Source: Acidovorax sp. SUPP3334 (GTDB lineage Bacteria; Pseudomonadota; Gammaproteobacteria; Burkholderiales; Burkholderiaceae_C). From it: 64,000 nucleotides of DNA. Where the stretch lies: assembly GCF_030159055.1 (NCBI RefSeq), contig NZ_BQXQ01000006.1, positions 109,888 through 173,887 on the forward strand. The letters are read 5' to 3'. Below the pieces are notes generated by a model. The model did no database searches. It was not told the origin of the DNA and worked only from the letters and a program-made list of their open reading frames with translations. This document shows positions 1 through 12,882 of the stretch, piece after piece (the stretch's first letter is position 1; each line of letters opens with the position of its first letter). A program made the position numbers and the translations under genes.

Positions 1-4038
<4,038 letters not shown>

Positions 4039-4088
4039 GGCCCGCCCGATCGACCCGCACCGCATTCAACGATTCAAGGACAGACATC

Positions 4089-5567
4089 ATGGGAAAGACC
4101 ACCGGCTTCATGGAATACGGGCGCATCGAAGAGGGCTACCGCCCCGCCTCCGAGCGCTTGAAGCACTACAAGGAATTCGTCATCGGCCTCGATGACGCGC
4201 AGGCCAAGATCCAGGGCGCGCGCTGCATGGACTGCGGCACGCCGTTCTGCAACAACGGCTGCCCGGTCAACAACATCATTCCGGACTTCAACGACCTGGT
4301 GTACCAGCAGGACTGGAAGAGCGCCATCGCGGTGCTGCACAGCACCAACAACTTTCCCGAGTTCACCGGCCGCATCTGCCCCGCGCCCTGCGAGGCGGCC
4401 TGCGTGCTCAACGTGAACGACGACCCGGTGGGCATCAAGTCCATCGAGCACGCCATCATCGACCGTGCCTGGGCCGAGGGCTGGGTCAAGCCGCTGCCCC
4501 CGAAGCACAAGACCGGCAAAAAGGTCGCCGTGGTCGGCTCCGGCCCGGCCGGCATGGCGGCGGCGCAGCAACTGGCGCGCGCTGGCCATGACGTGACGCT
4601 GTTCGAGAAGAACGACCGCATCGGCGGCCTGCTGCGCTACGGCATTCCCGACTTCAAGATGGAGAAGTCGCACATCGACCGGCGCGCCGAGCAGATGGCT
4701 GCCGAGGGCGTCACCCTCCGCACCGGCGTGTTCATCGGTGCGGTGAAGGACGGCCTGGGCAAGGGCTCCAAGGTCACCAACTGGGCCAAGGAAACCATCA
4801 CGCCCGAGCAGCTGCAAAAGGACTTCGATGCCGTGCTGCTGACCGGCGGCGCCGAGCAGTCGCGCGACCTGCCCGTGCCCGGCCGCGACCTGGACGGCGT
4901 GCACTTCGCGATGGAGTTCCTGCCCCAGCAGAACAAGGTCAACGCGGGCGACAAGCTCAAGGGCCAGCTGCGCGCCGACGGCAAGCACGTCATCGTGATC
5001 GGCGGCGGCGACACCGGCAGCGACTGCGTGGGCACCAGCAACCGCCACGGCGCCGTGAGCGTCACGCAGTTCGAACTGATGCCCCAGCCGCCCGAGGTGG
5101 AAAACCGCCCCATGACCTGGCCGTACTGGCCGATCAAGCTGCGCACCAGCTCCAGCCACGAAGAGGGCTGCGAGCGCGAGTTCGCCATCTCCACCAAGGA
5201 ACTGCTCGGTGAGAAGGGCAAGGTCACCGGCCTCAAGACCGTCCGCGTGGAATGGAAGGAAGGCAAGATGGTCGAGGTGGCCGGCTCCGAGCAAATTCTG
5301 AAGGCCGACCTCGTGCTGCTGGCCATGGGCTTCGTGAGCCCCGTTGCCCAGGTGCTGGATGCCTTCGGCGTGGACAAGGACGCCCGCGGCAACGCGAAGG
5401 CCACCACCGACTTCGACGGCGGCTACGCCACCAACGTGCCCAAGGTGTTCGCCGCGGGCGACATGCGCCGGGGCCAGTCCCTGGTGGTGTGGGCCATTCG
5501 CGAAGGCCGCCAGGCCGCGCGCTCGGTGGACGAGTTCCTGATGGGGTACTCCGACCTGCCGCGCTGA
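4089..5567 (+). CDS. gltD: Glutamate synthase (NADPH) small subunit
   Basis: 492 residues, normal for GltD. It takes electrons from NADPH through FAD and Fe-S clusters and passes them to GltB. The N-terminal part carries the two cysteine groups for 4Fe-4S clusters ([14 protein letters not shown] and CPAPCEAAC). A Rossmann FAD motif [14 protein letters not shown] follows, and then the NADPH motif [13 protein letters not shown]. The AFAAGD-type FAD motif near the C-terminus reads [18 protein letters not shown]. An AAGGA ribosome site lies 8 bases before the ATG. A strong UUCG-loop terminator follows the stop, which ends the gltBD operon. Confidence 0.98.
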   Translation: MGKTTGFMEYGRIEEGYRPASERLKHYKEFVIGLDDAQAKIQGARCMDCGTPFCNNGCPVNNIIPDFNDLVYQQDWKSAIAVLHSTNNFPEFTGRICPAPCEAACVLNVNDDPVGIKSIEHAIIDRAWAEGWVKPLPPKHKTGKKVAVVGSGPAGMAAAQQLARAGHDVTLFEKNDRIGGLLRYGIPDFKMEKSHIDRRAEQMAAEGVTLRTGVFIGAVKDGLGKGSKVTNWAKETITPEQLQKDFDAVLLTGGAEQSRDLPVPGRDLDGVHFAMEFLPQQNKVNAGDKLKGQLRADGKHVIVIGGGDTGSDCVGTSNRHGAVSVTQFELMPQPPEVENRPMTWPYWPIKLRTSSSHEEGCEREFAISTKELLGEKGKVTGLKTVRVEWKEGKMVEVAGSEQILKADLVLLAMGFVSPVAQVLDAFGVDKDARGNAKATTDFDGGYATNVPKVFAAGDMRRGQSLVVWAIREGRQAARSVDEFLMGYSDLPR

Positions 5568-5601
5568 GCTTCTCCAAAAGCGGCACGTCCGCAGAAAAAA
5601 C

Positions 5602-5630
5602 AAACGGCGCTCTTCGGAGCGCCGTTTTTC
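5602..5630 (+). terminator. Rho-independent terminator of gltBD
   Basis: A perfect 11-bp stem (AAACGGCGCTC with GAGCGCCGTTT) closes on a TTCG tetraloop and runs into five Ts, 34 bases after the gltD stop. The stem is flanked by As on the left, so it could also act weakly on the other strand. Confidence 0.93.
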
Positions 5631-5658
5631 GGGGTGCCGCTGGCCCGCGGGAGCCAAA

Positions 5659-5690
5659 AAAAAGCCCCCGCCGAATGGCAGGGGCTTTCG
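5659..5690 (-). terminator. Terminator for the cystatin-like gene (minus strand)
   Basis: An 8-bp stem AAAGCCCC / GGGGCTTT is preceded on the plus strand by a run of eight As. Read on the minus strand this is a GC-rich hairpin followed by eight Ts. It lies about 80 bases beyond the stop of the minus-strand cystatin-like gene and back to back with the gltBD terminator. Confidence 0.85.
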
Positions 5691-5771
5691 CGGGAAGGCC
5701 AGCGTTTGCGGCGCAGCGCCGTTCACCTTTTTCCTTCCTCTTTTTTCTCCTGCCTCCCTCTCCTACCGAAA

Positions 5772-6047
5772 TCAGGGTGTGATTTCGATGATCTGGGCGA
5801 TGTGGGGCTGGCCTTGGCCTGGCAGCGGTTGGTAGATGTGGAGCTTCACCACGCGCACAGTGTTGGGCACCACGTACTGGGCCTGGGACAGGAACGAGTA
5901 GTTGGTGCCGGCGACCACTTGGGTTGCGAAGGCGAACGGGGTGTACTTGGTCCCCGCCAGGGTCACGGCTTCCGCGAAGACCTTCTTGGCCTCTGCGGTA
6001 AGTTCGAAATTGAAGCCGGTCCAGCCGCCTGCAAGATTGTTCGACAT
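5772..6047 (-). CDS. Stefin-like cystatin domain protein (putative cysteine protease inhibitor)
   Basis: 91 residues from the ATG that has AGAGAGGA about 8 bases upstream; an earlier in-frame ATG at 6056 touches that site and is less likely. No signal peptide or membrane segment, so probably cytoplasmic like animal stefins. Three landmarks of the cystatin fold appear in order: a Gly-Gly pair near the N-terminus (LAGGW), the QVVAGTNY first hairpin (canonical QxVxG, identical to the stefin motif), and a second hairpin containing LPGQ after a VKLHIYQP strand, as in stefin HLKVFKSLPGQ. Length also fits stefins (about 98 residues). The family blocks papain-type proteases; the target here is unknown. 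The gene is monocistronic, between two terminators. Family assignment rests on motifs seen; function is inferred. Confidence 0.8.
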   Translation of the reverse strand: MSNNLAGGWTGFNFELTAEAKKVFAEAVTLAGTKYTPFAFATQVVAGTNYSFLSQAQYVVPNTVRVVKLHIYQPLPGQGQPHIAQIIEITP

Positions 6048-6304
6048 GTCGCTCATCCTCTCTAGGTTTTGGTCGCTGCGTGAGTGAAGCCAAAAACGTG
6101 CGAGCCTCCGTTTTTGGCTGTCCATTCGTCATCGGAGAGCGATTTTTTTGAATGCTTGGTGATTCTTCGAATGCGTCGTTCCCAGCCTGCGGATTGTGGC
6201 GACGGGCCTTGCTTTTGCCCTTAACAGGGGCTGAGAAGTCCTGAAACGTTCTGAATTTTCCGGGGCCCCGCGATCGGTGCGCAGTGCGGCCTTCTGCCCT
6301 GAAA

Positions 6305-6330
6305 GCAAAACGACGCCTTGCGGCGCCGTT
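6305..6330 (-). terminator. Terminator of the fecI-fecR-TonB receptor operon
   Basis: On the minus strand AACGGCGCC pairs with GGCGTCGTT around a GCAA loop, with one G-U pair, followed by TTTGCT. It lies about 75 bases past the stop of the last receptor gene, with the dispersed repeat in between. Confidence 0.7.
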
Positions 6331-6337
6331 CCTGAAT

Positions 6338-6397
6338 GCTATGAAAATGTGAGCTATATGCCGGCGCATTCATTGCACTGGAGGCTGTTTTGGCTCT
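6338..6397 (+). repeat. Dispersed intergenic repeat, copy 1
   Basis: Shares the core AGCTATATGCCGGCG, the following CATTGCxCTGGxGGC block and the trailing TTTTGGCTC with copies at 14755, 23932 and, inverted, 17441, 31051 and 53281. It sits directly downstream of the TonB receptor operon. Sequence conservation between copies is seen; the function is unknown. Confidence 0.85.
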
Positions 6398-6403
6398 GAA
6401 TCT

Positions 6404-8593
6404 TCAGAACTTGTACTGCATCCCCACCGTCACCTGACGCGGGCTGCCCGGCATGACCCAGACGCGGTTGTAGGCGCTGTGGTAGTAGGTCTTGTCGAAC
6501 AGGTTGTCCACGTCCAGCGACACGCGCAGGCGCTTGTCCAGGTTCCAGTAGGTGGTGAGCTTGGCGACCGTGTAGGCGGGCAGGCGCGGCTCGCCCGTGT
6601 CGCCGTGGCGTTCGCCCACATGGGTGAACCCGCCGCCCACGCCCAGCAGGCCGCCGCCGGCCAGCGCCATCTCGTGCGTGACGAAGGCGCTGGCGCTCTG
6701 GCGCGCGAACTGGGTGATGAGCGGGTCTGCGTCCAGATAGGTGTAGCTCAGCGCCACGCGCCAGCCGGGGGCGACCCAGCCGGCCAGTTCCGCCTCCAGC
6801 CCCCGGTTGCGCACCTTGCCCGGCCGTGGCACGAGGTACACCCCGTCGTCGTCCCACGTCGCCGTGTTGCGCTTGCTGATGTCGAACAGGGCCACGCTGC
6901 CGCCAAGACGCGCATCGGCGCTTTGCCACTTCATGCCCAGCTCGCGCGCGTTGCCGATCTCCGGCTTGATCTGCTCGCCCGCGGCCGTGGTCTGGGCCTG
7001 CGCGCGAAAGGACCGGCCGGCGCTGGCATACACCGACACTTCGGGCGTGGCCAGCCAGGTCAGCCCCAGGCGCGGCGAGGTGGCGCTCGGGTCTTGCGTG
7101 GTGACGCGGCCCGCGCTGCGCTCGTCGATCTCGCCGCGGTAGCGGTCGTGGCGCACGCCGGCCAGCAGCTTCCATTGGGGCGACAGGCTGATCTGGTCCT
7201 GCGCGTAGAACGCGGTGGTGCGGTCGTTGACCGTGCGGTCGATGGCCCGCGCGGTGAGCGCGGGGCGGGGCGCCGCGCCGTACACCGGGTTGGCCACGCT
7301 GATGCCATAGCCGAAGCGCCCGCCGCCCGCCTGCGTGAGCATGGTCTGGTCCATGTCGAAGCGCGAGACCTCGGCACCGATCAACAGGTCGTGCTGGAAC
7401 GCGCCGGTCGCCATGCGGCCATTGAGGTCGATCTGCACCGTGGTGTCGTCGGACTGGAAGTCGCGGCGGATGAGCCGGCGGCACAGCCAGCCGCTGGCCT
7501 CGACCGAGGTCTGGCAGGGCGAGGGGCCGTACTGGTGCGATTCGCTGGCCAGGCCGTCGAGCGTGCCGCGCTTGTATTGCAGGCCGGCGCGCAGGCTCCA
7601 GTCGGCCGACAGGGCCTGCTCCAGGAAGAACTGGTGCGTCTGGTTGTCCACCGTGATGTCGCCGTCGCCGGGCTCGCCGTAAAAGCGCGAGGTGGGCACC
7701 GCACCCAGCTGGCCGCTCACCGAGACGACGCCCCGGTCCAGCGGCGCGCGCTGGCGCAGCCACTCGCCGTCGTAGCGCAGCACCGTGTCGGGGCCGAGCT
7801 TCCAGGTGATGGCCGGGGCGATGAGTTCGCGGCGGCTGTGCACGAAGTCGCGAAAGCTGTCCTTGTCCTCCACCGACACGTTGAGCCGGTAGGCCAGCGT
7901 GGCGGGCTCGGTGGCGCTGCCGTTCAGCGGGCCGGTGCTGTCCAGCGCCAGGCGCTTGGCGTCGTGCGTGCCGTAGTAGGCCTCGACCGAATGCGCCGCC
8001 TTGAACAGCGGCGGCTTGGTCACCACGTTGACGGTGCCCCCGGGTTCGCTGCTGCCGTAGAGCGCCCCCATGGTGCCTTTGAGGAACTCGAAGCGCTCCA
8101 CATTGGCCGTGTCGCGCGGCGCGTTGAAACCGCGGTTGGCCGGCATGCCGTTGCGCAGCAGGCTCATGCCCATGTCCTCGTGGCCCACGAAGCCGCGCAT
8201 GGCCACGTTGTCCCAGATGCCGCCGAAGTTGTTCTGCCGCGACACGCCGGCCACGTAGTCCAGCACATCGTCCAGCCGCTGGGCGCCCAGGTCATCGACC
8301 AACTGCCGCGTGACCACGCGCACGGCCTGGGGCACCTCGCGCAGCGGCGTGTCGGTCTTGGTGGCGCCCTCCGACTCCTGGGCGTGGTACTGGCCGGACT
8401 GCTGGCGGCCCACCACTTCGGTGGCGGGCAGTTGCGGTTCGGCGGCCGCTGGCGCCTGGGCGAAGGCGGGCAGGGCGGCGCCCTGCACCAGGGCCGCGAG
8501 GCTGGCGGCGGCCAGCAGCGACCGGCGCGGTGCAGGGGCGATGGTGGGCGGGAGGATCGGAAATCGCTGGTCAGGGGTCGGGTGGCGGTGCAT
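6404..8593 (-). CDS. TonB-dependent siderophore receptor (no STN domain)
   Basis: 729 residues from the ATG that begins MHRHPTPDQ; the open frame runs further upstream but without coding character. A signal peptide ends near AAALPAFAQA. The plug domain begins around TDTPLREVPQAVRVV and carries DNVAMRGF and GGTVNVVTKP; a 22-strand barrel follows, ending in Phe (MQYKF), the usual outer-membrane C-terminus. FhuA/FoxA-type ferric siderophore receptors are the best match. It follows a close paralogue after 94 bp and is the last gene of a fecI-fecR operon. Unlike the paralogue it lacks the N-terminal signalling (STN) domain, so it should transport only. Confidence 0.93.
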   Translation of the reverse strand: MHRHPTPDQRFPILPPTIAPAPRRSLLAAASLAALVQGAALPAFAQAPAAAEPQLPATEVVGRQQSGQYHAQESEGATKTDTPLREVPQAVRVVTRQLVDDLGAQRLDDVLDYVAGVSRQNNFGGIWDNVAMRGFVGHEDMGMSLLRNGMPANRGFNAPRDTANVERFEFLKGTMGALYGSSEPGGTVNVVTKPPLFKAAHSVEAYYGTHDAKRLALDSTGPLNGSATEPATLAYRLNVSVEDKDSFRDFVHSRRELIAPAITWKLGPDTVLRYDGEWLRQRAPLDRGVVSVSGQLGAVPTSRFYGEPGDGDITVDNQTHQFFLEQALSADWSLRAGLQYKRGTLDGLASESHQYGPSPCQTSVEASGWLCRRLIRRDFQSDDTTVQIDLNGRMATGAFQHDLLIGAEVSRFDMDQTMLTQAGGGRFGYGISVANPVYGAAPRPALTARAIDRTVNDRTTAFYAQDQISLSPQWKLLAGVRHDRYRGEIDERSAGRVTTQDPSATSPRLGLTWLATPEVSVYASAGRSFRAQAQTTAAGEQIKPEIGNARELGMKWQSADARLGGSVALFDISKRNTATWDDDGVYLVPRPGKVRNRGLEAELAGWVAPGWRVALSYTYLDADPLITQFARQSASAFVTHEMALAGGGLLGVGGGFTHVGERHGDTGEPRLPAYTVAKLTTYWNLDKRLRVSLDVDNLFDKTYYHSAYNRVWVMPGSPRQVTVGMQYKF

Positions 8594-8687
8594 CGGCGCT
8601 TTTCTCGTTGGTGGTATCGAGAAGAAGACACGCAGCACCCGGGAAAGGGGACAGCCTTTCGTGCGATTTTTCTTCTTCTTCAAACCA

Positions 8688-11126
8688 TCAAAACGTGTGC
8701 TTCGCCGTGAACGTGACGTGGCGCGGCGCACCGGGCACCACCCATACGCTGTTGTAGGCGCTGGCGTCATAGCGCCGGTCGAAGGCGTTGTCCACCTGCA
8801 GCGACAGGCGCAGCGATGGCCCCGCCTGCCAGTGCGCGAGCAGCCGCACGGTGGTGTAGGCGGGCAGCCGGGGCGAGCCGGCATCCCCCGTGCGCTCCCC
8901 CACGTGCGTGAGCCCGCCCCCGAAGCCGACCGTGTGCCCGCCTGAGCCGGTGCCGCCCGCGCCTGCGTCCAGCGCCCACTCGCGCACCAGCAGCACGCTG
9001 CCGCTTGCGCGCGGAAACTGCGGCAAGGCCCGCTGCAGCCAGGCCGCGCCGGACACGACGTTCCAGCCCGGCACGGGCCGGCCCGTCAGTTCGAACTCCA
9101 CGCCCCGGCTGCGCACGCGCCCCGCCGCCACGCTGTGGTCGGGGTTCTGCGGATCGGTGACGAGCACGTTGCGCTTGGCGATGTCATAGATCGCGAGCGA
9201 GGCCGACAGCCGGCCCTCGGGCGGCTGCCATTTCACGCCGAGTTCGCGCGCCAGGCCCTTCTCGGGCGCGAACGCGCTGCCTCGCACATCGACCCCCACG
9301 TTCGGGCGGAACGAAGCGCCGACGCTGCCGTACACCGCCCATCCCGGCACGGGCAGCCACGTGAGGCCGGCGCGCGGCGAGAACGCGCCCTGCGCCTGGC
9401 GCCGCGTGCCGCCGGCCAGCCGGTCGTCCACGGCCTGGCGGAAGCGGTCGTGGCGCAGGCCCAGCAGCGCCTGCCACTGCGGCGCGAGCTGGATCTGGTC
9501 CTGCACGTACAGGCCCACGCCGCGCTGGCGTTCGTCGGTGGACAGAAAATCCTGCGTGCTCGGCCGCGCGGCCCCGTACACCGGGTGGCGCACATCGATG
9601 CCGTCGCTCTCCCAGGCGCTGGCCGGTGCCTGCTGCATGACCTGCGACAGGCTGAAGCGAAACGCCTCGGCCCCCGCCAGCAGCGTGTGCTGCAGCCCAC
9701 CGGCCACCCACTGGCCCTGCAGATCGATCTGGCCCGACCGGTCGGACGACGCGAAGTCGCGCCAGCGCCGCTGGCGCCACAGCCAGCCGCGCGCCTGCAG
9801 GTCGGCCAGGGCCTCGCCGTAGCCGTGGCCGTAGGTGGTGGTGCCCCGCATCGTGCCGCGCCGCGCCATCAGGCCCGCATGCAGGCGCCAGCCCGGCGAC
9901 AGCGCATGCTCCAGCAGCCACTGGTGCGTCTGGTTGACCATGGTGAGGTCGCCGTCGCCGGGCTCCCCGTAGAACGCGCCGATCGGCACCGTGCCCAACT
10001 GCCCGCCGAGCGCGACCACGCCCCTGTCCAGCGGCGCGCGCTGGCGCAGCCATTCGCCGTCGTAGCGCAGCGTGGTGGCCTCGGCCAAGTGCCATGTGAG
10101 CGCAGGCGCCAGCATTTCGCGGCGCGTGCGAACGTGCTCGCGAAAGCTGTCCTTGTCCTCTGCCACGGCGGTCAGCCGGTAGGCGATGCGGGCGGGCGCG
10201 GGCGGGTCGTCGCCTGCTTTTCCGTCTCCGTTGACGCCAGCGTGGGCGTCAACGTCCAGCGGGCCGCCCAGGGTGAGCGCGGCACGCCGTGCGTTCCAGC
10301 GGCCCAGGCTCCATTCGATGGTGCGCAGCGGCTCCCACGGCGCCGGCTGCGTCACCACATTGATGGTGCCGCCGGGCTCGGACACGCCGTACAGCGCGGC
10401 CACCGGACCGCGCAGGAATTCAAAGCGCTCCACGTTGGCCGTGTCGCGCGGCGCGTTGTAGCCGCGGTTGCCGGCCATGCCGTTGCGAAGCAGGCTCATG
10501 CCCGTGTCTTCGTGCCCGGCGAAACCCCGCACGGCCACGTTGTCCCAGGTGCCGCCGAAGTCGTTCTGGCGCGATACGCCGGGCACGTAATCGAGCGCGT
10601 GGTCCAGCCGCGTGGCACCCAGCGCATCGAGCGACTGGCGCGACACGACCGACAGGGCCTGCGGCACGGCCAGGGACGGCGTGTCGGTGCGAATCGCGGC
10701 GCCAGCAGCGCTCCATTCGACGCCTTCGTCCGGCGCTGCGCCGCGCCGGGCCGTCACCCGCACCACGGGCAGCACCTCGGCCTCGGGAGCAGGGAGCGCA
10801 GGCCACGGGGCCGTCGCCTGGCGCCGCAGCACGAACACCCCTGGCGATTCTTCGGCCGCGGCGAGCCCGCTGCCCGCCAGCAGGCGTGAAAGCGCCTCGC
10901 CCGCCGTGAGCCGGCCCGCCACCCCCGGCGCCTGCACGCCACGCAACAAGGTCGCGTCGGCCTGCACCGAGGCGCCGGTCTGGGCCGCCAGCGCGGGCAA
11001 TCGGTCGGCCAGCGGCCCTGCCGGCAGATCGATGGCGAGCGGCCCGGGGCCTGCTGCCTGTGCGTTGGCAGCGGCCAGCAGGCACAGCGCCAGGGAGCCG
11101 GCCAGTGCGCGCGTGCGGGCCACCAT
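8688..11126 (-). CDS. TonB-dependent siderophore transducer with STN domain (FecA/FpvA type)
   Basis: 812 residues. The chosen ATG overlaps the fecR stop as ATGA, and gives a clean signal peptide (LAGSLALCLLAAANAQA); the open frame upstream is only the shadow of fecR. After cleavage an STN domain covers about residues 30-85 (AIDLPAGPLADRLPALAAQTG, ending FVLRRQ), then the plug (DNVAVRGF, GGTINVVTQP) and a barrel ending in Phe. The STN domain is what contacts FecR in cell-surface signalling, so this receptor should sense its ferric siderophore and switch on the ECF sigma factor encoded two genes upstream. Strongly similar over its length to the downstream receptor, indicating tandem duplication. 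Confidence 0.95.
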   Translation of the reverse strand: MVARTRALAGSLALCLLAAANAQAAGPGPLAIDLPAGPLADRLPALAAQTGASVQADATLLRGVQAPGVAGRLTAGEALSRLLAGSGLAAAEESPGVFVLRRQATAPWPALPAPEAEVLPVVRVTARRGAAPDEGVEWSAAGAAIRTDTPSLAVPQALSVVSRQSLDALGATRLDHALDYVPGVSRQNDFGGTWDNVAVRGFAGHEDTGMSLLRNGMAGNRGYNAPRDTANVERFEFLRGPVAALYGVSEPGGTINVVTQPAPWEPLRTIEWSLGRWNARRAALTLGGPLDVDAHAGVNGDGKAGDDPPAPARIAYRLTAVAEDKDSFREHVRTRREMLAPALTWHLAEATTLRYDGEWLRQRAPLDRGVVALGGQLGTVPIGAFYGEPGDGDLTMVNQTHQWLLEHALSPGWRLHAGLMARRGTMRGTTTYGHGYGEALADLQARGWLWRQRRWRDFASSDRSGQIDLQGQWVAGGLQHTLLAGAEAFRFSLSQVMQQAPASAWESDGIDVRHPVYGAARPSTQDFLSTDERQRGVGLYVQDQIQLAPQWQALLGLRHDRFRQAVDDRLAGGTRRQAQGAFSPRAGLTWLPVPGWAVYGSVGASFRPNVGVDVRGSAFAPEKGLARELGVKWQPPEGRLSASLAIYDIAKRNVLVTDPQNPDHSVAAGRVRSRGVEFELTGRPVPGWNVVSGAAWLQRALPQFPRASGSVLLVREWALDAGAGGTGSGGHTVGFGGGLTHVGERTGDAGSPRLPAYTTVRLLAHWQAGPSLRLSLQVDNAFDRRYDASAYNSVWVVPGAPRHVTFTAKHTF

Positions 11127-12121
11127 CAGCCTTGCGCGTCGGCCGGCAGCACCCGAGCCCAGTAGCGCGTGCGCCAGGCCACACGCACGGGCAGGGTGCG
11201 GGGCAGGGCGTCGAGCACGGCGTCGGTGCGGTCGATCTGGAACGCGCCGGCGATGCGCAGCCCGGCCACGGCCGGGTCGCACTGCACGATGCCCGCGCGG
11301 TAGCGCGCCAGTTCACCGAGGAATTCGCCCAGCGGCTGGTTGCGCGCCACCAGCAGCCCCTCGGTCCAGCGACCGGTGAACGGGTCGGCCGGCACGCTGG
11401 GCGACAGTTCGCCGGCCGTGAAGCGCATCGCCTGGCCCGCCGCCACCGTTCGCGCCAGCCCCTGCGCCGTGCGCACGGCCACGGCGCCCTCGTGTACCGT
11501 GAGGCCGCAGCCATCGGCCGAGTCGCGCACCACGAAGCGCGTGCCCAGCGGGCGCAGTTCGCCCTCGCGCGTGGCGAGCACGAAGGGCCGCGGCGCGGCG
11601 GCCTGCGCGTGCGCAGCGGTTTCGATCAGCACCTCCCCGCGCAGCAGCCGCACGCTGCGCTGCGCGGGCGAATAGGTCACGTCGATGGCGGTGTCGGTGT
11701 TGAGCCAGATGCGCGTGCCATCCGGCAGGGTGATGTCGCGGCGCTCACCCAGCGCGGTGCGGTGGTCGGCCGTCCATGCCGGGCCCCACTGGCGCCAGGC
11801 CAGGTGTGCGGCGGGCACCGCCACCACCAGACCGCCCAGGGCCCTCAGCGCGCTGCGGCGGCCCGTGTCGCGCGCGCGGCCCAGCACGGCATTCGCAAGC
11901 GGCGGTGTGATCAGCCCCAGTTGCGCCTGCATGCGCTGCGCGCGCTGCCAGGCCCGCTCGTGTTCGGGGTGCGCCGCGCGCCAGCGTTCGCAAGCCGCTT
12001 GGTCGTGCGCATCGGCGTGGCCGCTGTGCAGCCGCGCCAGCCATTGGGCGGCGGCGCGCACGGCGTGGCGCTCCAGGGGCAGGGCCACGCCAGTGCCGGC
12101 CGGTTCTGCGCTGCCGCTCAC
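11126..12121 (-). CDS. fecR: FecR-type anti-sigma factor / sigma regulator
   Basis: 331 residues from a GTG one base past the fecI stop. Domain order is typical: an N-terminal cytoplasmic helix bundle (DUF4880-like, with AAQWLARLHSG and the W-rich segment), one membrane helix near residues 90-107 (LRALGGLVVAVPAAHLAW) and a periplasmic FecR domain (ITLPDGTRIWLNTDTAIDV, VRLLRGEVLIE, FVLATREGELRPLGTRF). It relays receptor occupancy to the sigma factor. Both junctions overlap or abut (fecI 1-bp gap; receptor ATGA overlap), so the unit is translationally coupled. Confidence 0.95.
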   Translation of the reverse strand: MSGSAEPAGTGVALPLERHAVRAAAQWLARLHSGHADAHDQAACERWRAAHPEHERAWQRAQRMQAQLGLITPPLANAVLGRARDTGRRSALRALGGLVVAVPAAHLAWRQWGPAWTADHRTALGERRDITLPDGTRIWLNTDTAIDVTYSPAQRSVRLLRGEVLIETAAHAQAAAPRPFVLATREGELRPLGTRFVVRDSADGCGLTVHEGAVAVRTAQGLARTVAAGQAMRFTAGELSPSVPADPFTGRWTEGLLVARNQPLGEFLGELARYRAGIVQCDPAVAGLRIAGAFQIDRTDAVLDALPRTLPVRVAWRTRYWARVLPADAQG

Positions 12122-12122
12122 C

Positions 12123-12683
12123 TCACTCCACCGCCAGGATGTACGCCTCGAACGCCTGCGCCATGTAGCGCTTGACGCTGCGCTCGGTCACGCCCAGCGC
12201 CACGGCAACGCGGGCGTAGTCCTGGCCGTCGATCTGCGACAGCAAAAAGGCCCGCCGCGCGCGATCGGACAGGCCGGCCAGCGCGGCATCGAGCCGGTGC
12301 AGCGCCTGGCGGGCCATGGCGTGCTGCTCGGCCGATGGCAGCTGCGCCTCGGGCAGCGTGGCGAGCGCATCCAGCCAGGCGCGCTCCAGCGACAGGCGGC
12401 GAAAGTGGTTGGCGACGAGCCGGCCCGCCACCGTGACCAGATAGGCGCGGGGCTCGCGCGGGGCGGCGGCATCGCTGCCGTCACCGAAGCCGCTGCCCAG
12501 GCGGTGCACCAGCAGGCGCACGAAGATGTCCTGCGCCAGATCAGCCGCCTGGTGCGGGCAGCCCAGCTTTGCCCGCAGCCAGCCCAGCAGCCAGCGGTGG
12601 TGCTCTCCGTACAGGCGGCCGATCTCGTCGGCCGGCCGGAGGGCGGGCGCAGCGCAAGGGTGAGCGGCGGACACGGAGGCCAA
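12123..12683 (-). CDS. fecI: ECF RNA polymerase sigma factor, FecI type
   Basis: 186 residues from a TTG with AGGA about 10 bases upstream; GTG 9 bases further in is an alternative. Region 2 is seen as DEIGRLYGEHHRWLLGWLRAKLGCPHQAADLAQDIFVRLL, interrupted here by description only, with the DLAQDIFVRLL recognition part, and region 4 as ARRAFLLSQIDGQDYARVAVALGVTERSVKRYM. FecI-type factors transcribe their cognate receptor genes. A Fur box just upstream indicates repression by Fur when iron is plentiful, giving two-stage control: Fur first, then the siderophore signal via FecR. Confidence 0.93.
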   Translation of the reverse strand: MASVSAAHPCAAPALRPADEIGRLYGEHHRWLLGWLRAKLGCPHQAADLAQDIFVRLLVHRLGSGFGDGSDAAAPREPRAYLVTVAGRLVANHFRRLSLERAWLDALATLPEAQLPSAEQHAMARQALHRLDAALAGLSDRARRAFLLSQIDGQDYARVAVALGVTERSVKRYMAQAFEAYILAVE

Positions 12684-12702
12684 GGGCGGAAGTCCTATGA
12701 AT

Positions 12703-12721
12703 GAGAATGTGTCGCATTATC
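12703..12721 (-). promoter_or_regulatory. Fur box upstream of fecI
   Basis: The minus strand reads GATAATGCGACACATTCTC, matching the 19-base consensus GATAATGATAATCATTATC at 14 positions, including both outer half-sites. It lies about 20 bases before the fecI start, where Fur would block the promoter. I could not place -35 and -10 elements with confidence. Confidence 0.82.
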
Positions 12722-12882
12722 TCATCCGTTGGCGGCTGCAGGCCCGCAGCGTGTCGAGCAGTCCTCCGACGGAGCTAACTCTTGCTGATGTCGCGCGGCA
12801 ACATGCAGATCAATGCGTACCGCTACGGCGCCCAGCCGGGCGAATGCAATTACTTGGCGCCGGGCGGAGCCCTGGCAGAGCA

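Larger units (their letters stand above)
6048..6403. other. Intergenic region between TonB operon and cystatin-like gene
   Basis: Holds the leader of the cystatin-like gene on the right side of that gene, the terminator of the minus-strand TonB receptor operon, and one copy of the dispersed repeat. I see no gene here and no clear sigma-70 promoter. Confidence 0.6.

Noticed and set aside
4074..5726. 550-codon open frame antisense to gltD
   Set aside because: Composition rich in His, Ala, Gly and Val with no motifs is typical of the reverse frame of a high-GC gene; gltD on the other strand is certain.
6479..8710. 743-codon plus-strand frame over the TonB receptor
   Set aside because: No motif or signal and low-complexity composition; the receptor on the minus strand is clear.
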